64,000 nucleotides of DNA from Desulfobacteraceae bacterium (GCA_011389935.1 JAABTJ010000007.1:1-64000); one strand, 5' to 3'; counted from the stretch's first letter, positions 44,017 to 53,390 are shown. The notes: generated from the letters alone by a model not told the origin. Translations and numbers: made by a program.

Positions 44017-44099
44017 CGCCTGCGCCGCACCCGTCTCCGGAGACGGCGCAGGCGGAAGAATGTTTCATCCGGGGGGTTTTCAGCGCCGTGTGATGAAAC
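44017..44099 (-). promoter_or_regulatory. Nested hairpins in the gyrA upstream region
   Basis: CGCCTGCGCCG (44017-44027) pairs with CGGCGCAGGCG (44044-44054), and the loop contains the palindrome CGTCTCCGGAGACG, which competes with it. GTTTCATC (44062-44069) pairs with GATGAAAC (44092-44099). They lie between the small membrane protein gene and gyrA, where they could form a terminator/attenuator or a processing site. Confidence 0.4.
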
Positions 44100-44113
44100 G
44101 GCGCGCCTGCCGT

Positions 44114-44278
44114 CTACTTCCGGCTCAGGTCGATAAATCCAAGGGCGGTTAAGGCGAGGATGATCAGATAAATATATATGGCCTCCCAACTGCTGGTAAA
44201 GTGCCAGACGAAACCGGAACCGATAATGGCCGGGACGCCGAGTGTAACCAGAGCGCCTAATGATCGGGTGATCGACAT
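44114..44278 (-). CDS. Small two-helix membrane protein
   Basis: 54 residues with two hydrophobic helices (~6-24, SLGALVTLGVPAIIGSGFVW; ~30-48, AIYIYLIILALTALGFI) and a basic end. AAGGAG seven bases before ATG 44278 supports translation; the longer frame from 44299 is less likely. It resembles short DUF2892-like inner membrane proteins but cannot be assigned. It is read after the thiolase gene, 83 bp away. Confidence 0.6.
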   Translation of the reverse strand: MSITRSLGALVTLGVPAIIGSGFVWHFTSSWEAIYIYLIILALTALGFIDLSRK

Positions 44279-44361
44279 GATTGACTCCTTATATTTCAAC
44301 TCCTGTTAATATGTCACAATAAACCGGTTTGAACGCCATCCGTATTTCATGCATTTTCGGG

Positions 44362-45651
44362 TTACACGGATTCCAGGATCATCGCCATACCCATGCCCCC
44401 GCCGATGCACATTGAAACCAGGCCCGTCGATGCACCGGTCTTTTTCATCTGGTAAATGGCGCTTACTGTCTGGCGCGCGCCGGTACAGCCGATGGGATGC
44501 CCCAGGCTGATACCGCTGCCCATTTGGTTGGGCTTTTCCGTCGGGATTTGCAGGTCCTTGATGCAGGCAAGCGCCTGGGACGCAAAGGCCTCGTTCAGCT
44601 CGATCACGTCAATGTCGCTGATGGCACGGCCCGTTTTTTTCAAAACCTTCCGGATAGCCGGAATGGGCCCCAGCCCCATGTACGCGGGGTCAACACCCCC
44701 GGCGGCAAAAGCGCTGATCTTTGCAAGGGGGGTCAGCCCCAGCGCCTTTGCCTTTTTTGCGCTCATGAGCACCACCGCGGCTGCGCCGTCATTGATGCCC
44801 GATGCATTCCCCGCCGTAACCGTGCCGTCTTTTTTGAACACCGGCTTGAGTTTCGCCATTTTGTCCATGTCGGTCTCCATGGGGCGCTCATCCGTATCGA
44901 CGACCACGTCGCCTTTCCGGGTTTTTATGGTAACGGGCACGATTTCCTCGGCAAATGCGCCGCTTTTGATCGCGGCCATTGCCCGGTTGTGGCTCAGCAC
45001 GGACAGTTCATCCTGCTCCTGCCTTGAAATACCGTATTTTTCGACAATATTTTCCGCGGTGACCCCCATGTGGTAGCCGTAAAATATTTCGTATAGGCCG
45101 TCATATACCATCAGGTCCAGCACTTCCCCTTTTCCCGTGACTTCCATGCGATGCCCCCACCGGGCCTTGGGCAGCGCCATGGGCGCGTTGCTCATGCTCT
45201 CCTGACCGCCTGCAATGATGATTTCCGCATCCTCCATCATGATTGACGCCGCGCCCAGCGCTATCGCCTTGAGCCCGGAAGCACAGACCTTGTTGATCGT
45301 GAAAGCAGGCGTTTCCTTGCAGATGCCGGCCTGTATCATGGCTTGGCGGGCCGGATTCTGCCCCTGCCCGGCAGTTAGGACATTGCCCATGATGACTTCG
45401 TCAATGGCCACCGGAACCGCACTCTCATCCCAGGCATCCGTATTTTGCTCAAGCGCCGTGACCGGAGCGTCTTTTAACCGGTCCGGGGCCTCTTCTTTTG
45501 CCCCTTCTCCGGGCACCGGCCGCAGGCCCGCCCGTGAAAAAGCCTCCCGGATAACCGTCTTTCCAAGTTCCACCACCCCGACGTCCTTTAACGAACCGCC
45601 GAAAGCGCCCACCGCTGTTCTGGCACCGCTGACGATAACGACATCTTGCAT
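44362..45651 (-). CDS. Acetyl-CoA C-acetyltransferase (thiolase) with a short insertion
   Basis: Condenses or cleaves acetoacetyl- or 3-ketoacyl-CoA in beta-oxidation. 429 residues. Active-site Cys in NKVCASGLKAIALG, His in GISLGHPIGCTGARQ, and second Cys in MCIGGGMGMA are intact. Between residues ~44 and 79 lies an extra acidic, low-complexity stretch (VPGEGAKEEAPDRLKDAP), not found in typical ~393-residue thiolases. The start is ATG 45651 with AAGGAGG upstream, and the 70-codon longer frame is spurious. It is divergent from the NRDE gene, with palindromes between. Confidence 0.9.
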   Translation of the reverse strand: MQDVVIVSGARTAVGAFGGSLKDVGVVELGKTVIREAFSRAGLRPVPGEGAKEEAPDRLKDAPVTALEQNTDAWDESAVPVAIDEVIMGNVLTAGQGQNPARQAMIQAGICKETPAFTINKVCASGLKAIALGAASIMMEDAEIIIAGGQESMSNAPMALPKARWGHRMEVTGKGEVLDLMVYDGLYEIFYGYHMGVTAENIVEKYGISRQEQDELSVLSHNRAMAAIKSGAFAEEIVPVTIKTRKGDVVVDTDERPMETDMDKMAKLKPVFKKDGTVTAGNASGINDGAAAVVLMSAKKAKALGLTPLAKISAFAAGGVDPAYMGLGPIPAIRKVLKKTGRAISDIDVIELNEAFASQALACIKDLQIPTEKPNQMGSGISLGHPIGCTGARQTVSAIYQMKKTGASTGLVSMCIGGGMGMAMILESV

Positions 45652-45666
45652 AGAACCATCCTCCTT

Positions 45667-45757
45667 GGCGTATTTTAAAGCATAGCTACGAATTGCCCTT
45701 GATTTTAACCAAATCCCTGCTATCTTGATAAATTTATCATTTTTACCAAAATACGCC
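45667..45757. promoter_or_regulatory. Divergent promoter region flanked by GGCGTATTTT/AAAATACGCC, with a central palindrome
   Basis: GGCGTATTTT (45667-45676) and AAAATACGCC (45748-45757) form a 10-bp inverted repeat around the control region of the thiolase and NRDE genes. Inside are a plus-strand promoter, TTGATT (45699-45704), 16 nt, TATCTT (45721-45726), and a perfect 14-bp palindrome TGATAAATTTATCA (45726-45739) at the expected start of transcription, a likely operator. Confidence 0.45.
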
Positions 45758-45802
45758 GTGAAAAACAAGGTTAAAACACAGACGGGCAATGGAAAAAAAA
45801 CC

Positions 45803-46585
45803 ATGTGCATCATCGCTATCGCATACCGGGTCCACCCGACATACCCTCTGATCATTGCCGCCAACCGCGATGAATTTTACGATCGCCCGGCAGCCCCCCT
45901 TGCCTGGTGGAAGGACCATCCGGACGTTCTTGCCGGTAAAGATTTGAAAAGCCACGGGACATGGTTCGGCGTGAACAAAAGGGGGAAAATCGCCGCGCTC
46001 ACCAATTACAGGGAACCGGGCGCGTCGTTTGACAGCGGAATATCCAGGGGGCGTTTGGTTCTGGATTACCTGGCCGGGGATGCGCCGCCCGCCGCGTATC
46101 TCAAAAGCATCGCCGGGCGTAAAGACCGATACAACGGATTCAACCTCCTGGCAGGAAACACGGATTCGCTTTTCTGGTATTCCAACCGGGGGGATGCTGT
46201 AAAAAAAATCGAGCCAGGCATCCACGGGCTCAGCAACCGCCTGCTCAACACCCCCTGGCCCAAGGTCGTAAAAATCCGGGAGGGCATCTCGCGCATCATC
46301 TCCCAAAGCCTTGAAATCAAACCGGAAGACCTTTTTTCACTCCTCACGGACAGCGCACGCCCCCCCGACGAAATGCTTCCCGACACCGGCATTGGGCTGC
46401 AATGGGAAAAAATCCTCTCCCCGATTTTCGTTACAAGCAGCGTCTACGGCAGCCGTTGTTCGTCCGTGCTCCTTTTGGATGCTTCCGGGAAAATGCTTTT
46501 TTGCGAAAGGACATATGACGGATCCGAACAAGGCGATACCCGCTGCTTCACGCTCTATCCGGAAAACCGATCAGGGGGATACTGA
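45803..46585 (+). CDS. NRDE (TANGO2-like) family protein
   Basis: 260 residues starting MCIIAIAYRVHPTYPLIIAANRDEF, with the hallmark Asn-Arg-Asp-Glu at 21-24 and a Cys at position 2 that could serve as N-terminal nucleophile. Further family segments: HGTWFGVNKRGKIAALTNYREP and HGLSNRLLNTPWPKV. The biochemical role is unsettled; eukaryotic TANGO2 is linked to lipid and heme handling. ATG 45803 is chosen because the family begins with Met-Cys; the upstream frame is spurious. Confidence 0.85.
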   Translation: MCIIAIAYRVHPTYPLIIAANRDEFYDRPAAPLAWWKDHPDVLAGKDLKSHGTWFGVNKRGKIAALTNYREPGASFDSGISRGRLVLDYLAGDAPPAAYLKSIAGRKDRYNGFNLLAGNTDSLFWYSNRGDAVKKIEPGIHGLSNRLLNTPWPKVVKIREGISRIISQSLEIKPEDLFSLLTDSARPPDEMLPDTGIGLQWEKILSPIFVTSSVYGSRCSSVLLLDASGKMLFCERTYDGSEQGDTRCFTLYPENRSGGY

Positions 46586-46617
46586 GCGTTCAAACACCTC
46601 GTCAACAGACGCTTTCA

Positions 46618-47136
46618 TCAGCTTTCGATGCCGGGGCGTGCAAGCACGCCCTTTTCATAGTAATGCTTGACCGGCCTCATTTCCGTGACAAGGTCCGCTT
46701 TTTCAATCAGCGCCGGCGTCGCCCCCCTCCCGGTAATAACAAGCTCGACCCCCTCCGGTTTTTCATCGATCATGCGAAGCAGATCCGCTTCGGTAATCAG
46801 CCCGAAACCCAATGCCACGTTCGCCTCTTCCATGATCACCACGTCGTATTTTCCGGAGGTGACGGCATCCGATAGTGCGGCCCAGGCGCTTGCCGCGGCT
46901 GCCCGGTCTTCATCGGAGGGCTTTCCGAACACATACTGACCCGTCCCAAACTGCTCGATGACGATCAGATCCGAAAACCGCTTCAATGATTCCAGCTCAT
47001 TGTAGCAGCCCTGTTTCATAAACTGGCCGATATAGACGCGCATGCCGGCGCCGGCCGCCCGGATGGCAAGGCCCAGCGCTGCTGTGGTTTTTCCCTTTCC
47101 ATCGCCCGTATAAACCTGTACATATCCTTTTTGCAT
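46618..47136 (-). CDS. cobO: Cob(I)yrinic acid a,c-diamide adenosyltransferase
   Basis: Adds the adenosyl group to corrinoids from ATP. 172 residues of the CobA/CobO/BtuR type: P-loop GDGKGKTTAALGLAIRAAG (11-29), YIGQFMKQGCYNE, VVIMEEANVALGFGLI and LVITGRGATPALIEKADLVTEM. AAGGA precedes the ATG. It converges with the NRDE gene. In this genome it probably serves adenosylcobamide enzymes and scavenging, as AcsCD itself uses methylcorrinoid. Confidence 0.92.
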   Translation of the reverse strand: MQKGYVQVYTGDGKGKTTAALGLAIRAAGAGMRVYIGQFMKQGCYNELESLKRFSDLIVIEQFGTGQYVFGKPSDEDRAAAASAWAALSDAVTSGKYDVVIMEEANVALGFGLITEADLLRMIDEKPEGVELVITGRGATPALIEKADLVTEMRPVKHYYEKGVLARPGIES

Positions 47137-47439
47137 AAATATCCTTTTTCCTGTAGGATGCGTCTGATAAAATTATGGCCGTGCCGCAGTATACGTAGCC
47201 GCTTCTGCAAAGCGCCTGTTCTTGTTCACCTGTAAATATAGTATAGTTTCAGACAAACGACAACAACGGCATTGAACGCCTTGCGGATTTCCCGGGGGAA
47301 TCTCCTTGCTGCAGGGCCCGGGGCGGCATGCGCCGTGCCCGTACAAAAACGATGAAGCTGAAAATGGTTCAATTATATTTCAAATACCGGTAAGCATTTA
47401 TTTTGGAACAAATCTTTTTTTTAACTGCAAGGGGGAATC
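47137..47439. other. Divergent intergenic region, cobO and dienoyl-CoA reductase
   Basis: 303 bp with no gene. TATAGT at 47242-47247 is a possible -10 without a good -35. No B12-box or cobalamin riboswitch ahead of cobO could be seen on the minus strand. GC-rich stretch 47290-47340 shows no stable hairpin. The GGGGG site of the next gene is at the end. Confidence 0.4.
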
Positions 47440-49446
47440 ATGAAAGACCCGCTGTTTGAACCCATTTCAATCAAAAACCTGCCCGTCAAAAACCGTATCT
47501 ACCTGCCGGCCATGCATCTCGGCATGGCCGATAATTTCGAGGTGACCGACCGGATCATCGCCTTCTATGAAGAGCGCGCCCGGGGGGGGGCCGGAATGAT
47601 CACGGTGGGGTATGCAACCATTGATGAATACTCCGGAAACACCTTGAACATCGGCGCACACAAGGACGCGTACATCCCGGGCCTGAAAAAACTGGCCGAG
47701 GCGATCCGGTCCAACGGCGCCAAGAGCTGCGTTCAGCTCAACCATGCCGGGCGATATAACTTTTCCTTTTTCATGGACGGCAACCAACCGGTAGCCCCCT
47801 CCGCCATTGCCTCGCGAATGACCCGGGAAATCCCCCGGGCGCTCGAGATCGAAGAGATCAAAACCACCGTCGAAAATTTCGCAAAAGCCGCCAAACGGGT
47901 AAAGGATGCCGGCTACGATGCCGTGGAAGTACTCCATGGCACCGGTTACCTGATCAGCGAGTTTCTGTCCCCCCTGACCAACTGCCGGGAAGATGAATAC
48001 GGCGGCAGCTTTGAAAACCGCATCCGCTTCGGCCTGGAAATCATGATAAAAATCCGCGAATATGTCGGGGAGGATTTCCCCCTTATCGTGCGCATGAACG
48101 GAAACGACTTCATGCCGGACGGCCAGGGGCGCGGCGAGCTTCGCGAGTACGCAAAAGCCCTTGTCGAGAGCGCCGGCGTGGATGCCCTCTGCATCAATGT
48201 CGGCTGGCATGAAGCCCGCGTACCCCAGATTACCGCGGCTGTTCCCCGGGGGGCGTTCGCCTACCTTTCAAGGGGCATCAAGGAGGTCGTAGACGTTCCC
48301 GTGATCGCCAGCCACCGGATCAACGACCCGGACACCGCCCGGGAAATGATCACCGACGGTATGTGCGACATGGTCGCCATGGGACGAAGCCTGATCGCCG
48401 ATCCCTTTCTCCCGGAAAAGGCGAAAACGGGGCGCGAAAAAGAAATCGTCCACTGCGTCGCCTGCGCCCAGGGGTGTTTTGACAATCTTTTCAAGCTGAA
48501 GCATGTCGAATGCCTGTGCAATCCCGTGGCGGGCTACGAGCGGGAACGGATTCTCACAAAATCAGAAAACCCGAAAAAAGTGATGGTCATCGGCGGGGGG
48601 GCCGCCGGAATGAATGCGGCCATTGCCGCTTTCGACCGCGGCCACAATGTGTCTCTTTACGAAAAACTGAACCATTTGGGCGGCCAGCTGTATCTTGCCG
48701 CAGCCCCTCCCGGACGCGCCGAGTTCGCTGAATTGGCGAGAGACCTCGAACACCAGGTACAATGCCGGAACATTCCGGTGTATCTCAACCAACCGGTGAA
48801 CCGAAGCGTCATTGCCGCCGAAAAACCGGACCATATCATTCTGGCGACCGGGGGGAAGCCCATGACGCCGCCTGTTCCCGGCATTGAGCTCCCCCACGTG
48901 GTCCAGGCGTGGGATGTCCTGGCGAAAAAGGTGTATACCGGAAGGCGCGTGGTGGTGGTCGGCGGCGGTGCGGTCGGCGTTGAAACCGCCCTGTTTCTGG
49001 CGGAAAAAGGAACGCTCTCCGGCGAAACATTGAAATTTCTGATGATAAACAAGGCCGAGGATGCCGAAACCCTTTATAAATTCGCCATTACGGGAACCAA
49101 AAAAATAACCCTTATCGAAATGATGGATAAAATCGGCAAGGACTTCGGCAAGACCACCCGCTGGGGAATGCTCCAGGATGTTTCCCGCTTCGGCATCGAA
49201 ACCCTCGTCGCCACAAAAGCCGTTGAAATCACAAATGACGGCATTCGCGTGGAAACCGGCGAAAATGAAACCGAGGAAATTCTGGCCGACACGGTCGTCA
49301 TCGCCGCAGGGGCCCGTCCGGACAATACCCTGGAAGCGGCCGTAAAGGAAATGAACATTGCCGTGAGCGTGGTCGGCGACGCAAAGGGTATCGGCCAGGC
49401 GTTCGATGCCGTTCACCAGGGGTTTGCGGCCGGAGCAGAAGTGTAG
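47440..49446 (+). CDS. Old-Yellow-Enzyme NADH:flavin oxidoreductase, 2,4-dienoyl-CoA reductase type
   Basis: 668-residue FMN/Fe-S/FAD enzyme. The TIM barrel (~1-370) starts LFEPISIKNLPVKNRI and has QLNHAGRY and a His-type loop HGTGYLISEFLSPLTN. The 4Fe-4S cysteines are CVACAQGCFDN...CLCNP (~345-370). The FAD/NAD domain has VMVIGGGAAGMNAAIAAFDRG and a second dinucleotide motif VVVVGGGAVGVETALFLAEKG. The family includes FadH and related enoate reductases. A place in degrading unsaturated acyl-CoAs is likely but substrate is unproven. It stands alone, divergent from cobO. Confidence 0.88.
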   Translation: MKDPLFEPISIKNLPVKNRIYLPAMHLGMADNFEVTDRIIAFYEERARGGAGMITVGYATIDEYSGNTLNIGAHKDAYIPGLKKLAEAIRSNGAKSCVQLNHAGRYNFSFFMDGNQPVAPSAIASRMTREIPRALEIEEIKTTVENFAKAAKRVKDAGYDAVEVLHGTGYLISEFLSPLTNCREDEYGGSFENRIRFGLEIMIKIREYVGEDFPLIVRMNGNDFMPDGQGRGELREYAKALVESAGVDALCINVGWHEARVPQITAAVPRGAFAYLSRGIKEVVDVPVIASHRINDPDTAREMITDGMCDMVAMGRSLIADPFLPEKAKTGREKEIVHCVACAQGCFDNLFKLKHVECLCNPVAGYERERILTKSENPKKVMVIGGGAAGMNAAIAAFDRGHNVSLYEKLNHLGGQLYLAAAPPGRAEFAELARDLEHQVQCRNIPVYLNQPVNRSVIAAEKPDHIILATGGKPMTPPVPGIELPHVVQAWDVLAKKVYTGRRVVVVGGGAVGVETALFLAEKGTLSGETLKFLMINKAEDAETLYKFAITGTKKITLIEMMDKIGKDFGKTTRWGMLQDVSRFGIETLVATKAVEITNDGIRVETGENETEEILADTVVIAAGARPDNTLEAAVKEMNIAVSVVGDAKGIGQAFDAVHQGFAAGAEV

Positions 49447-49601
49447 GCGAAAGGCGGACGTCGGAAGCCTGGGGGCAGAGTGCACAGGGCGAACCCGATA
49501 CCAATACCGACATCGATACGGGGGAAAACCGGCAACGCCATATATTACGATTATTACGATTTTCTGCATTTATCAATAGACATACCGATCAGGAGAACCT
49601 C

Positions 49602-49630
49602 GTAGGGGCACCCCTTGCGGGTGCCCCTAC
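49602..49630. repeat. 12-bp-stem palindromic element (REP-like)
   Basis: GTAGGGGCACCC (49602-49613), loop CTTGC, GGGTGCCCCTAC (49619-49630). The sequence resembles dispersed palindromes (AGGGGCxCCCxTxGCGGG type) found in many genomes. Only one copy lies in this window. It is between the dienoyl-CoA reductase and acnB. No U-tract follows, so it is not a usual terminator. Confidence 0.75.
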
Positions 49631-49721
49631 GGGCCCATATTCAGTAGGAATTTTTTCCGTGGCTATATGATAATGCAAAAATCCGTAACCATACGGACAT
49701 AACATCACTTACGGAAAACAC

Positions 49722-52190
49722 ATGATCGAATCGTATCTCAGCCACAAGGAGGAGCGGGAAGCATCCGGCATCCCGCCCAAACCGCTTACCGCCGCACAGG
49801 CTTCGGAGCTGGTCGGACTTCTGGAGAAACCGATTGGGCATGATCCGAAAATGCTTGTGGACCTGATATCAAACCGGGTACCGGCAGGCGTTGATGACGC
49901 CGCGCGCATCAAAGCGGATTTTTTACACGATATCGCATGGGGGTATCAATCAAGCCCCCTTATCACACCGGAAAAAGCAGTGTTTCTGCTTGGAACGATG
50001 CGGGGGGGATACAACACGGCCCACCTCATCGGCCTGCTGACGCATGAAACGCTCGGCCGGGACGCCGCCGAGGCGCTCGTTCATATCACCCTGATTTTCG
50101 ACATGTTCGAAGACGTCCGGGCATTATGTGAATCCAATCCCCATGCCCGCCGCGTTATGGAAGGCTGGGCAAAGGCGGAGTGGTTCGCGGCACTGCCGCC
50201 GGTACCCCAGGCCATAACGGCTGCGGCCTTCCGTGTCAGTGGAGAAATCAACACGGACGATCTCTCCCCGGCCGGGGAGGCTTGGAGCCGCCCCGATATC
50301 CCGCTCCACGCGCTGTCCATGCTCGAAAACCGGATTACCAACCCCATTGAAACGATTTTTTCATTAAAGCAAACGGGGCACCCGTTGGTATTTGTGGGGG
50401 ATGTCGTGGGAACGGGCTCATCGAGGAAATCGGCGGCCAATTCCCTGCTCTGGCATATTGGAAACGATATTCCATTTGTTCCGAACAAACGGGTCGGCGG
50501 GTATGTTCTCGGCGCCAAAATTGCTCCGATATTTTTCAATTCCCTGGAGGATGCCGGCGCTTTACCGATTCAATGCGATGTTTCCAGAATCAGGGGTGGG
50601 GATATCCTCTCGATTTATCCCTATGACGGCAAAATCGTTACTGTGCAGACCGGTGAAACGGTGGCTGAATTTGAATTTCGCACAAAAGGGCTTTTGGACG
50701 AGGTTCGGGCCGGCGGGCGGATTCCCCTCATTATCGGCCGGAGTTTGTCGGACAAAGCCGCAAAAACCCTTGGATGGCAAGCACCAAAAGCATTTGCGCG
50801 CAGCGAGCTGCCTCCCGACAGGCAAAACGGGTACAGCCTTGCGCAAAAAATGATTGGCCGCGCCTGTGGCAGGAACGGTATCCCGGCCGGAGCATACTGT
50901 GAGCCGAAAATCGCCACGGTAGGCTCCCAGGATACAACCGGCCCCATGACCCGTGACGAATTGAGCGAACTTGCCTGCCTGAAATTCAAGGCGGAACTCG
51001 TGATGCAATCCTTCTGCCACACGGCGGCCTACCCGCGAACCGTTGACGTGGAAATGCACGAATCCCTTCACCGGTTCTTCAAGGAGCGGGGCGGGGTCGC
51101 CCTTTATCCCGGCGACGGGATCATCCACAGCTGGCTGAACCGCATGGTCGTACCGGACACGGTGGGCACGGGCGGAGATTCCCACACCCGCTTTCCGGTG
51201 GGTATCAGCTTCCCCGCCGGTTCCGGGCTGGTTGCATTTGCCGCGGCGGTCGGTTTCATGCCCCTGGATATGCCTGAATCCGTTCTGGTGAAATTCTCCG
51301 GAAAACGCCGGCCCGGGATCACCGTCCGGGACCTGGTCAACGCCATCGCGCTCTGTGCCATCCAAAAAGGGCTGCTTACAGTGGACAAAGCGAATAAAAC
51401 AAACGCGTTTTCCGGACGGATCATGGAAATGGAGGGGCTGCCGGACATAGACATCCAGCAGGCCTATGAACTGACCAATGCGTCCGCCGAACGTTCCGCA
51501 TCTGCGGCAACCATTGCCATAAGCGAGCAATCCGTCACGGATTTCATCACATCCTCCGTTTCCCTTTTAAAGGCCATGCTTGATTCCGGCTACGGGAATA
51601 CCGATGCGATCCTCCGCAGAATGGCCGCCATGGAAAAATGGCTGGCCGATCCCGTACTGCTCAAACGGGATGCCGATGCGCCGTTTGCGGAAACGCTCGA
51701 GGTCGACCTGGACGACATCACGGAACCGATCCTTGCCTGTCCGAACGACCCGGACGACGTACGCTGCCTTTCCGAGGTTGCAGAAACGTCCGTGGATGAA
51801 GTCTTCATCGGATCGTGCATGACCGGCATCCAACATTTGAGAAACGCCGGAAAAATACTGGCGGGCAACCGGAACCTCCCAACGCGCCTCTGGATCACGC
51901 CCGGGACACGGATGGATGCGGCGCTCTTAAAAAAAGAGGGATATTACGCCATTTACAGCCGGGCAGGCGCCAGGATGGAAACTCCCGGATGCTCTTTGTG
52001 CATGGGCAACCAGGCAAGGGTGGCCGACAATACCACGGTGGTATCCACGTCCACCCGCAATTTCCCCAACCGTATGGGGGACAATACCCGCGTCTACCTG
52101 TCATCGGCCGAGCTTGCCGCCGTCACGGCAATACTGGGGCGCATTCCATCAATGGAAGAATATATGGCCCATTATTCGAAATGCTTGTAG
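49722..52190 (+). CDS. acnB: Aconitate hydratase B
   Basis: Fe-S enzyme interconverting citrate and isocitrate; AcnB also acts as 2-methylisocitrate dehydratase. 822 residues in AcnB order: HEAT-like helical domain (~1-160), swivelling domain (~165-385, with SGEINTDDLSPAGEAWSRPDIP and GDVVGTGSSRKSAANSLLW), then the three cluster domains with DSHTRFPVGISFPAGSG and the cluster cysteines in FIGSCMTGIQ and TPGCSLCMGNQ. In other bacteria AcnB can bind mRNA when the cluster is lost. A terminator follows. Confidence 0.95.
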   Translation: MIESYLSHKEEREASGIPPKPLTAAQASELVGLLEKPIGHDPKMLVDLISNRVPAGVDDAARIKADFLHDIAWGYQSSPLITPEKAVFLLGTMRGGYNTAHLIGLLTHETLGRDAAEALVHITLIFDMFEDVRALCESNPHARRVMEGWAKAEWFAALPPVPQAITAAAFRVSGEINTDDLSPAGEAWSRPDIPLHALSMLENRITNPIETIFSLKQTGHPLVFVGDVVGTGSSRKSAANSLLWHIGNDIPFVPNKRVGGYVLGAKIAPIFFNSLEDAGALPIQCDVSRIRGGDILSIYPYDGKIVTVQTGETVAEFEFRTKGLLDEVRAGGRIPLIIGRSLSDKAAKTLGWQAPKAFARSELPPDRQNGYSLAQKMIGRACGRNGIPAGAYCEPKIATVGSQDTTGPMTRDELSELACLKFKAELVMQSFCHTAAYPRTVDVEMHESLHRFFKERGGVALYPGDGIIHSWLNRMVVPDTVGTGGDSHTRFPVGISFPAGSGLVAFAAAVGFMPLDMPESVLVKFSGKRRPGITVRDLVNAIALCAIQKGLLTVDKANKTNAFSGRIMEMEGLPDIDIQQAYELTNASAERSASAATIAISEQSVTDFITSSVSLLKAMLDSGYGNTDAILRRMAAMEKWLADPVLLKRDADAPFAETLEVDLDDITEPILACPNDPDDVRCLSEVAETSVDEVFIGSCMTGIQHLRNAGKILAGNRNLPTRLWITPGTRMDAALLKKEGYYAIYSRAGARMETPGCSLCMGNQARVADNTTVVSTSTRNFPNRMGDNTRVYLSSAELAAVTAILGRIPSMEEYMAHYSKCL

Positions 52191-52366
52191 GAAAATATTC
52201 TCAAGAAAGGAGAACCCATCTCAACATTCAGATTTCGGTTCAAGATCGCGGCGGCGTCTTGTTTCAAACCGCAGACATACGCGAATATTTCGAAAAGTTG
52301 AAATCAGACGCCAACAAAGATATTGGGCCGAAAGACAATGTTGAGAAAGATTCTGATACGCCAATC

Positions 52367-52403
52367 AAAAAAGGGGACGGCGTTGAAGCCCGTCCCCTTT
52401 TTT
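52367..52403. terminator. Bidirectional rho-independent terminator between acnB and acsE
   Basis: AAAAAAGGGGACGG (52367-52380) and CCGTCCCCTTTTTT (52390-52403) form a perfect 14-bp stem with a 9-nt loop. The T-run serves acnB on the plus strand and the A-run serves the acs operon on the minus strand. Confidence 0.92.
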
Positions 52404-52432
52404 GATGGACAATAGATGTCTATTAAAGCGCC

Positions 52433-53320
52433 TTACAGATCGAGCCAGGAATCCGAATACAGTTTCCGGCCGAGGATGACGTCAACGGTCTTGATGTAAT
52501 CCGCAAGCTCCTTTTCCACCTCTGACGGATCCGGGGCGTTGCCGTCCATGGCCTTGTGAACCATGTCAACGATATCCGGACGCTTGCCCTTGGCGATTTC
52601 CGTAAGCCTTTCATCCAGGGGATCGGAAATCACGGAATGCATACCCTTGCGCTCCAGCATGACCATGTACGTCTGGTTCAATATCGGCCGCAGATAGGCG
52701 GGGGGGCCGTTGGAAATATTGGACAGACCGCAGGTACTCTTGGCTCCGGGAGCGATGTCCTGAAGCATCTCATAGAAAGTCATGAGGCTGACCAACTGTT
52801 CCTGCTGGATATTCACCGGCGTGACAATCCCGTCCACCCATATCCGGTCATTTTCAATGCCGGCTTCGTTGGCTGCGTACAACAATTCCACGCACAGGGC
52901 GGCGCGTTCGTTCTCATCACGCGGCAGCCCCTCGGGGCCCCACATCAGGGCGATAAAATCGGCATTGTACTGGGCCGCCAGCGGGATCATCTTTTCGTAC
53001 CGCTCGGGTCGTGCCATGATCGAGTTGATCAACGGCGGCTGCGCGGTCTCCTTGTATACCTTGAGCCCTTCTTCAATGGCATCGATATTGGAGGTATCGA
53101 GCGCCAGGGGCAGGTCGACCACTTCCTGGACGGTCTTGACGATCCAGGGCATCAGTTCAATGCCGTCTTTCTTGGCCGGACCCAGGTTGATGTCGATATA
53201 ATCCATCCCTTTTTCTTTTTGAAAAAGCGCTTCTTCCTGGATCGGCTTTGGATCGCGTTCCTTCATGGCCGCGCCGATCTTTTTGGACATAACATTCAAG
53301 CTTTCGCCAATTAACAGCAT
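52433..53320 (-). CDS. acsE: Methyltetrahydrofolate:corrinoid iron-sulfur protein methyltransferase
   Basis: Moves the methyl group between methyl-THF and the AcsCD corrinoid protein in the Wood-Ljungdahl pathway. 295 residues forming a pterin-binding TIM barrel: MLLIGESLNVMSKKIG, GMDYIDINLGPAKKDG, LPLALDTSNIDAIEEGL and STCGLSNISNGPP. The length fits MeTr of acetogens. GGAGG lies before ATG 53320. It is the last gene of the acs operon, ending at the bidirectional terminator. Confidence 0.93.
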   Translation of the reverse strand: MLLIGESLNVMSKKIGAAMKERDPKPIQEEALFQKEKGMDYIDINLGPAKKDGIELMPWIVKTVQEVVDLPLALDTSNIDAIEEGLKVYKETAQPPLINSIMARPERYEKMIPLAAQYNADFIALMWGPEGLPRDENERAALCVELLYAANEAGIENDRIWVDGIVTPVNIQQEQLVSLMTFYEMLQDIAPGAKSTCGLSNISNGPPAYLRPILNQTYMVMLERKGMHSVISDPLDERLTEIAKGKRPDIVDMVHKAMDGNAPDPSEVEKELADYIKTVDVILGRKLYSDSWLDL

Positions 53321-53390
53321 GGAGATTCCTCCTTTGGTTTATCGGGGCACTCGCACCGAATCAGATTCTCATTGCGGGGTTTCCGTTTTC

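Noticed and set aside
47137-47439. Cobalamin riboswitch ahead of cobO
   Set aside because: No B12-box was recognised on the minus strand.
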